The translations under genes were made by a program, and so were the position numbers. Positions 41,816 to 45,471 of a stretch of 45,471 nucleotides of DNA are shown piece by piece (the first letter of the stretch is position 1; every line of letters begins with the position of its first letter). Under the pieces are notes generated by a model. It did no database searches. It was given only the letters and a program-made list of their open reading frames with translations, and had not been told where the DNA came from. The stretch lies in the NCBI GenBank assembly GCA_032718475.1, contig JAUCBJ010003909.1, positions 1 to 45,471 of the forward strand. The letters run 5' to 3'. This stretch comes from Nemertoderma westbladi (taxonomy: Eukaryota; Xenacoelomorpha; Nemertodermatida; Nemertodermatidae).

Positions 41816-44800
41816 CTAAAAACTTTCACTTCCAGAACTGCACTCAGACTTTGGAGACTCACTAATATCGTCATAATAAGATGAAACTCTCTCTCTAGCC
41901 GATTGAGCCGCCTTACGCTGTGAGGGCTGGCGTTCTGAAGGATTGTCGAACTTAACCACCGCTTGGGGGCGTGCAGAAACCACAGGGTTGTTACCAATAG
42001 GATCGTCGGAGGCGGGAGACGCTAATTCTATTGGATAGAGTTTCTTAATTGGTCTCTTGTATATTCCCGTAGCAGTACGTAAGGTTACGAATCGAACCCA
42101 CCCGTCATTACCTGGATGTAAGTCTATCACCTTGCCTAGATTCCAACGCCCACGCGGTAGGACATTATCATGGATGAGAACTACGTCTCCAACACTCACA
42201 ACATTACTAGGGTCACGAGAATCCCAACGATGGTGCTCCCGCAATGTTGTTAAATATTCCTTGGACCACCGGGTCCACATATCACTCAATAACTTTAGCA
42301 AACGAAGATGACCACGAGTTAGACTATCTCTAGATACAGTTGGACAATAATCGGGATCACGCCACACATCACTATCGAGGCTATTGGGATTATACAATGT
42401 ATTAATGCGGTGACCTGATATTAACATTGATGGAGTTAGTGGCTGTGGATCATTATTATCTCCCGAAACATAGGTAAGAGGTCTGTCATTCATTATACAC
42501 TCAACTTCAACAATAAGCGTTTGCAACTCTTCTAGAGATATTAACGCGCAACCTAACACCTTCTTCAAACTAGTCTTCATCATTCGCACCAGGCGTTCCC
42601 ATATCCCGCCAAACCATGGTGCTGCTGGGGGGATAAAATCCCATGTAATTCGATGTGACAATAAGAACTTACTGACACTAGGGTCTTCTTTGGCCTGCCT
42701 TAAACAACCATCTGCTGAGGTGAATGTCGACGAATTATCACTTAACAATCTCGAAGGACACCCTCGCCGCCCAACAAATCGTCGCAGAGCCAGTAGGAAA
42801 GCATCAGTACTATTATCACGCACTATTTCTAAATGGACCGCACGACTCGCAGCACAAGTAAATAATGCTATATACACTTTGAATTTGTCGTCGTTGTCTT
42901 TCACTAATAAACTGCCGGTGTAATCTACACCACTACACTTAAATGGATGACATTCCTGTACTCGAATGTTAGGTAATGGGGGAGGAGGGGGTACTTGATA
43001 ATGGGGTCCTTGAATTTTACGACACGTTGTACACTGTCTGCACAGAGATCGAACTCGTTGACGGATAGCTGGAATCCACCACCTCTGTCTTAAGAAAACT
43101 ACTGTATCTGCAATGCCCGAGTGCTTAACTAAATGTTCATGCGTGTACTTAATGATTAAATGTGTTAACCAATGGTGGGATGGCAGAAACAAGGGGTATT
43201 TAGTTTCCCATGGCAGATTGGCATTGTCGATTCTTCCCACACTACGTATCACACCAACCATCATAGTAAGACGTAATTGGCGCACAATAGTTGGCATACG
43301 ACCTTTAGAAGTAATCAAGTAATCCCAAACCTCCGGATAAGATTTACGCTGTGCCTGTTGGACTAACCAAATTTCAGCATGGCGCACTTCACTCACTCGT
43401 AACAATGGAAAAATATTAAAATGCACATTACTTGGCACAATATCAACTATAGTATGAGTACGAGATTTATCAACAATTGCACACTTTAAATTTCTAATAA
43501 AACGAAATACTAAAGCTGTTACAGTTATCAACTTATTGAAATTCCCAAAACGTTTAATATCGATTGGACATATAACAGGGGGAGTACAAATAACAGTCTC
43601 ATTAACAGACATTGTTGCAATAGATACAATTGGCTGTTCACCTGGCTCCATTTGGTCAACAGAAATATCATTTTGATTTGGCCAATTATCAGATGTGAGC
43701 CAGGTTGGACCAGAAATCCATAAATTAAATTTAAGAAATTTCTTGGCCGAAATACCACGAGATAAACAATCAGCTGGATTGTCGTCTGTTGGTACATAAA
43801 GAAATGTACCATTGGGTAAGTTTTCTCTTATTTCTAGAACACGGCGTTGGATATACGGTTTTTGTATTTTGTCAGAATTAATCCAGGCCAATGTTATTTT
43901 ACTATCAGTCCACAAAAATAATTTATTACTATTATCAGTTTCAACTTTATAAACGTTTGTTACAAACTTTAGAAGTTTTGATCCAATAGCAGCAGCTGTC
44001 AATTCTAGCTGCGGTAATGAAGGCGTGGTTTTACCACCCTTGATTGGAGCAAGTTTACACTTGGAAATCACAAGTTTAGAAATATTATCTAAAACAATAT
44101 AAATAACAGCACCGAAAGCTTTTCCTGATGCATCACAAAAAGCGTGTATAGATGCTTCAGGAGTTACACATAATTGCCTAGGCAGACAAAAACTAAAGCA
44201 CAAAATAAGATCAGAAAGAATGTTATGCCACTCTTTTACAATGTTGTCTGGGAGTGGGGCGTCCCATTTAATACCGAGAGCCCATATATCCCGTATTAAT
44301 AAACGAGATCGTATTGTCACTGGATTTATGAATCCCAATGGATCAAAAACCCTTGATGCCAAACTAACAACCTTACGTTTTGTTAAAATAACCACTGATG
44401 ATGTCATGATCCTATCTTGGAATCCTATGACGTCATCAGACATGTTCCAACATAATCCCAAAACCTTTTGTTCATTATGAGTTACTTTAGGTCCGTCATG
44501 GTTTACTTTTATCAACTTAGCTAATTCTGGTGAATTAGTAACCCACTCCCTTAAAGGAAACCCACCAGCGGCTAAAATACCGCGACTTTCGTTATAAAAA
44601 TTAATTAAACAATGCTCAGAATTATCATTAGCTTGTAAATTGTCTACGTACAAACCATTGAGAATACGTTGAGCGCATGGATGGTTTAGTTTGCGGACAT
44701 GATGACGCACAGTAGCATTGAGAAGGAATTGGGAACAAGTAGCACCAAAAAGGACTACTCGAAATCGATATGTGACCCAAGGACTGTGAGGATTGGTTGG

Positions 44801-45471
44801 ATCCTCTGGCCACATGAAGCGTGTGACATCACGATCGTTTTCATCTAATATCACCTGTAAGTAAGCCTTCTCGATATCCGCCAATGCGCAATACAGGTTC
44901 AGACGAAAACGCAGTAGCATTTCAATGAGATCTTGTGAGATTAAACTCGGTCCCGAATACAAACAATCGTTGAGACTCGGTAACCCGCGACCAGCCCGTG
45001 CCGAACAATCGAATACGATTCGTAATGGAGTTGTTATCGACTGTTTTTCAACTCCATGGTGGGCTAGGTAGTGTATTTTAGAACCCATAGCAATATAGGG
45101 GGGTGCTAGTTCTATAAATCCACGTTCTAACTGTTGAAGAATAATACTATTATAACATTCCAATAACAAAGGGTTCTTTGACAACTTCGTCAATGTCGAC
45201 TGAAGTCGCTTTATCGTTAATCCGTAATTGGATGGTAGACTTGGAAAATCCGGTTTCCAAGGTAGACGAACAACATATCTTCCATCAACATACTTAGTGT
45301 TTTCTTCAAATTCCTTCATAACAACTTCATCAATAGGGTTGGTGTCATCAGGTGAGATACCGATTGTATCTAATCTCCAAAGTCGTTCGAGGGCATCATC
45401 AAGATTATCCGACTCTTCAACACAACCAATAAGGAGAGCCGTAATAACATTTGATTGAATTGAGTTTGATT
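41816..45471 (-). CDS. pol: BEL/Pao Pol polyprotein, partial (RT, RNase H, integrase)
   Basis: Replication polyprotein of a BEL/Pao retroelement; open from the window edge to TAG at 41816-41818 (at least 1,218 codons). The first in-frame Met (45319) is internal, because the family-typical sequence (LWRLDTIGIS...) continues upstream without a stop. Numbering from that Met: reverse transcriptase about 60-330, with LADIEKAYLQV (first Asp 148), FGATCSQFLLN and YVDN (224-227) where YxDD is expected. RNase H follows with FCDASGKAFGAVIY, LPQLELTAA and LWTDSKITLAW. Then come the integrase zinc part (HEHLVKHSG ... CRQCTTCRK) and the DDE core (GVDYTGSLL, LLSDNSSTF, GGIWERLVR). The DUF5641-like tail carries GDVVLIHDN and RGRWNLGKVIDLHPGNDGWV. 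The protease would be beyond the window. It is transcribed toward the gag ORF, opposite to normal BEL order. Confidence 0.93.
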   Translation of the reverse strand, partial: SNSIQSNVITALLIGCVEESDNLDDALERLWRLDTIGISPDDTNPIDEVVMKEFEENTKYVDGRYVVRLPWKPDFPSLPSNYGLTIKRLQSTLTKLSKNPLLLECYNSIILQQLERGFIELAPPYIAMGSKIHYLAHHGVEKQSITTPLRIVFDCSARAGRGLPSLNDCLYSGPSLISQDLIEMLLRFRLNLYCALADIEKAYLQVILDENDRDVTRFMWPEDPTNPHSPWVTYRFRVVLFGATCSQFLLNATVRHHVRKLNHPCAQRILNGLYVDNLQANDNSEHCLINFYNESRGILAAGGFPLREWVTNSPELAKLIKVNHDGPKVTHNEQKVLGLCWNMSDDVIGFQDRIMTSSVVILTKRKVVSLASRVFDPLGFINPVTIRSRLLIRDIWALGIKWDAPLPDNIVKEWHNILSDLILCFSFCLPRQLCVTPEASIHAFCDASGKAFGAVIYIVLDNISKLVISKCKLAPIKGGKTTPSLPQLELTAAAIGSKLLKFVTNVYKVETDNSNKLFLWTDSKITLAWINSDKIQKPYIQRRVLEIRENLPNGTFLYVPTDDNPADCLSRGISAKKFLKFNLWISGPTWLTSDNWPNQNDISVDQMEPGEQPIVSIATMSVNETVICTPPVICPIDIKRFGNFNKLITVTALVFRFIRNLKCAIVDKSRTHTIVDIVPSNVHFNIFPLLRVSEVRHAEIWLVQQAQRKSYPEVWDYLITSKGRMPTIVRQLRLTMMVGVIRSVGRIDNANLPWETKYPLFLPSHHWLTHLIIKYTHEHLVKHSGIADTVVFLRQRWWIPAIRQRVRSLCRQCTTCRKIQGPHYQVPPPPPLPNIRVQECHPFKCSGVDYTGSLLVKDNDDKFKVYIALFTCAASRAVHLEIVRDNSTDAFLLALRRFVGRRGCPSRLLSDNSSTFTSADGCLRQAKEDPSVSKFLLSHRITWDFIPPAAPWFGGIWERLVRMMKTSLKKVLGCALISLEELQTLIVEVECIMNDRPLTYVSGDNNDPQPLTPSMLISGHRINTLYNPNSLDSDVWRDPDYCPTVSRDSLTRGHLRLLKLLSDMWTRWSKEYLTTLREHHRWDSRDPSNVVSVGDVVLIHDNVLPRGRWNLGKVIDLHPGNDGWVRFVTLRTATGIYKRPIKKLYPIELASPASDDPIGNNPVVSARPQAVVKFDNPSERQPSQRKAAQSARERVSSYYDDISESPKSECSSGSESF

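Overview
This is animal nuclear DNA. It has AT-rich non-coding DNA, split coding exons with GT-AG borders and phase 1 extracellular modules, an H2A.Z-type histone, and a dense load of LINE, BEL/Pao LTR, Penelope-like, SINE and foldback/MITE elements. A marine invertebrate, possibly a deuterostome such as an echinoderm relative, is my inference from the FNII/EGF/tectonin gene and the repeat style. No sequence in the window proves it.

Layout. About 0.75-1.3 kb holds an uninterrupted, somewhat diverged H2A.Z gene (minus strand). From 2.3 to 21.9 kb the window is repeats. They include a 27-bp minisatellite, a LINE tail fragment and several copies of a TIR/MITE family called here MITE-A (some inverted to each other). 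There is a 385-bp foldback, a nearly full-length but broken RTE-like LINE (about 5.08-8.74 kb), three fragments of a second retroelement tail and a tRNA-derived SINE nested in a MITE-A copy. Three more minisatellites or palindrome clusters, a 1-kb foldback with a target-site duplication (17.4-18.4 kb) and an LTR-type element with one unassigned ORF (19.57-21.91 kb) complete the block.

From 28.28 down to 22.0 kb, on the minus strand, lie four exons of one secreted modular protein: fibronectin type II, EGF, calcium-binding EGF, and a last exon coding a six-blade tectonin beta-propeller. All joints are phase 1. The EGF-EGF intron is filled by a second LINE copy, which itself carries a Penelope-like GIY-YIG fragment and adjoins a MITE piece. 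The 5' exons (signal peptide) were not found.

From 28.5 to 30.9 kb is a recent 1,198-bp tandem duplication holding a decayed ORF. From 31.2 to 34.8 kb is a composite region with arrays of small hairpins at both ends and, between them, a MITE-A copy and a complete 544-bp TIR element with a 7-bp target duplication.

The last 10 kb is the most interesting part. A 1,269-codon BEL/Pao-like gag ORF runs on the plus strand. It converges tail-to-tail on an intact BEL/Pao pol ORF (RT, RNase H, integrase, DUF5641-like tail) on the minus strand, which runs off the window edge. No LTR is evident between them. The 3' part of the gag has six AG|GT(A/G)AG motifs plus one GC-type motif, all in the same codon phase. 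A pair of hairpins with identical stems starts on its stop codon. Whether this is an ambisense arrangement or two rearranged elements cannot be decided from one locus.
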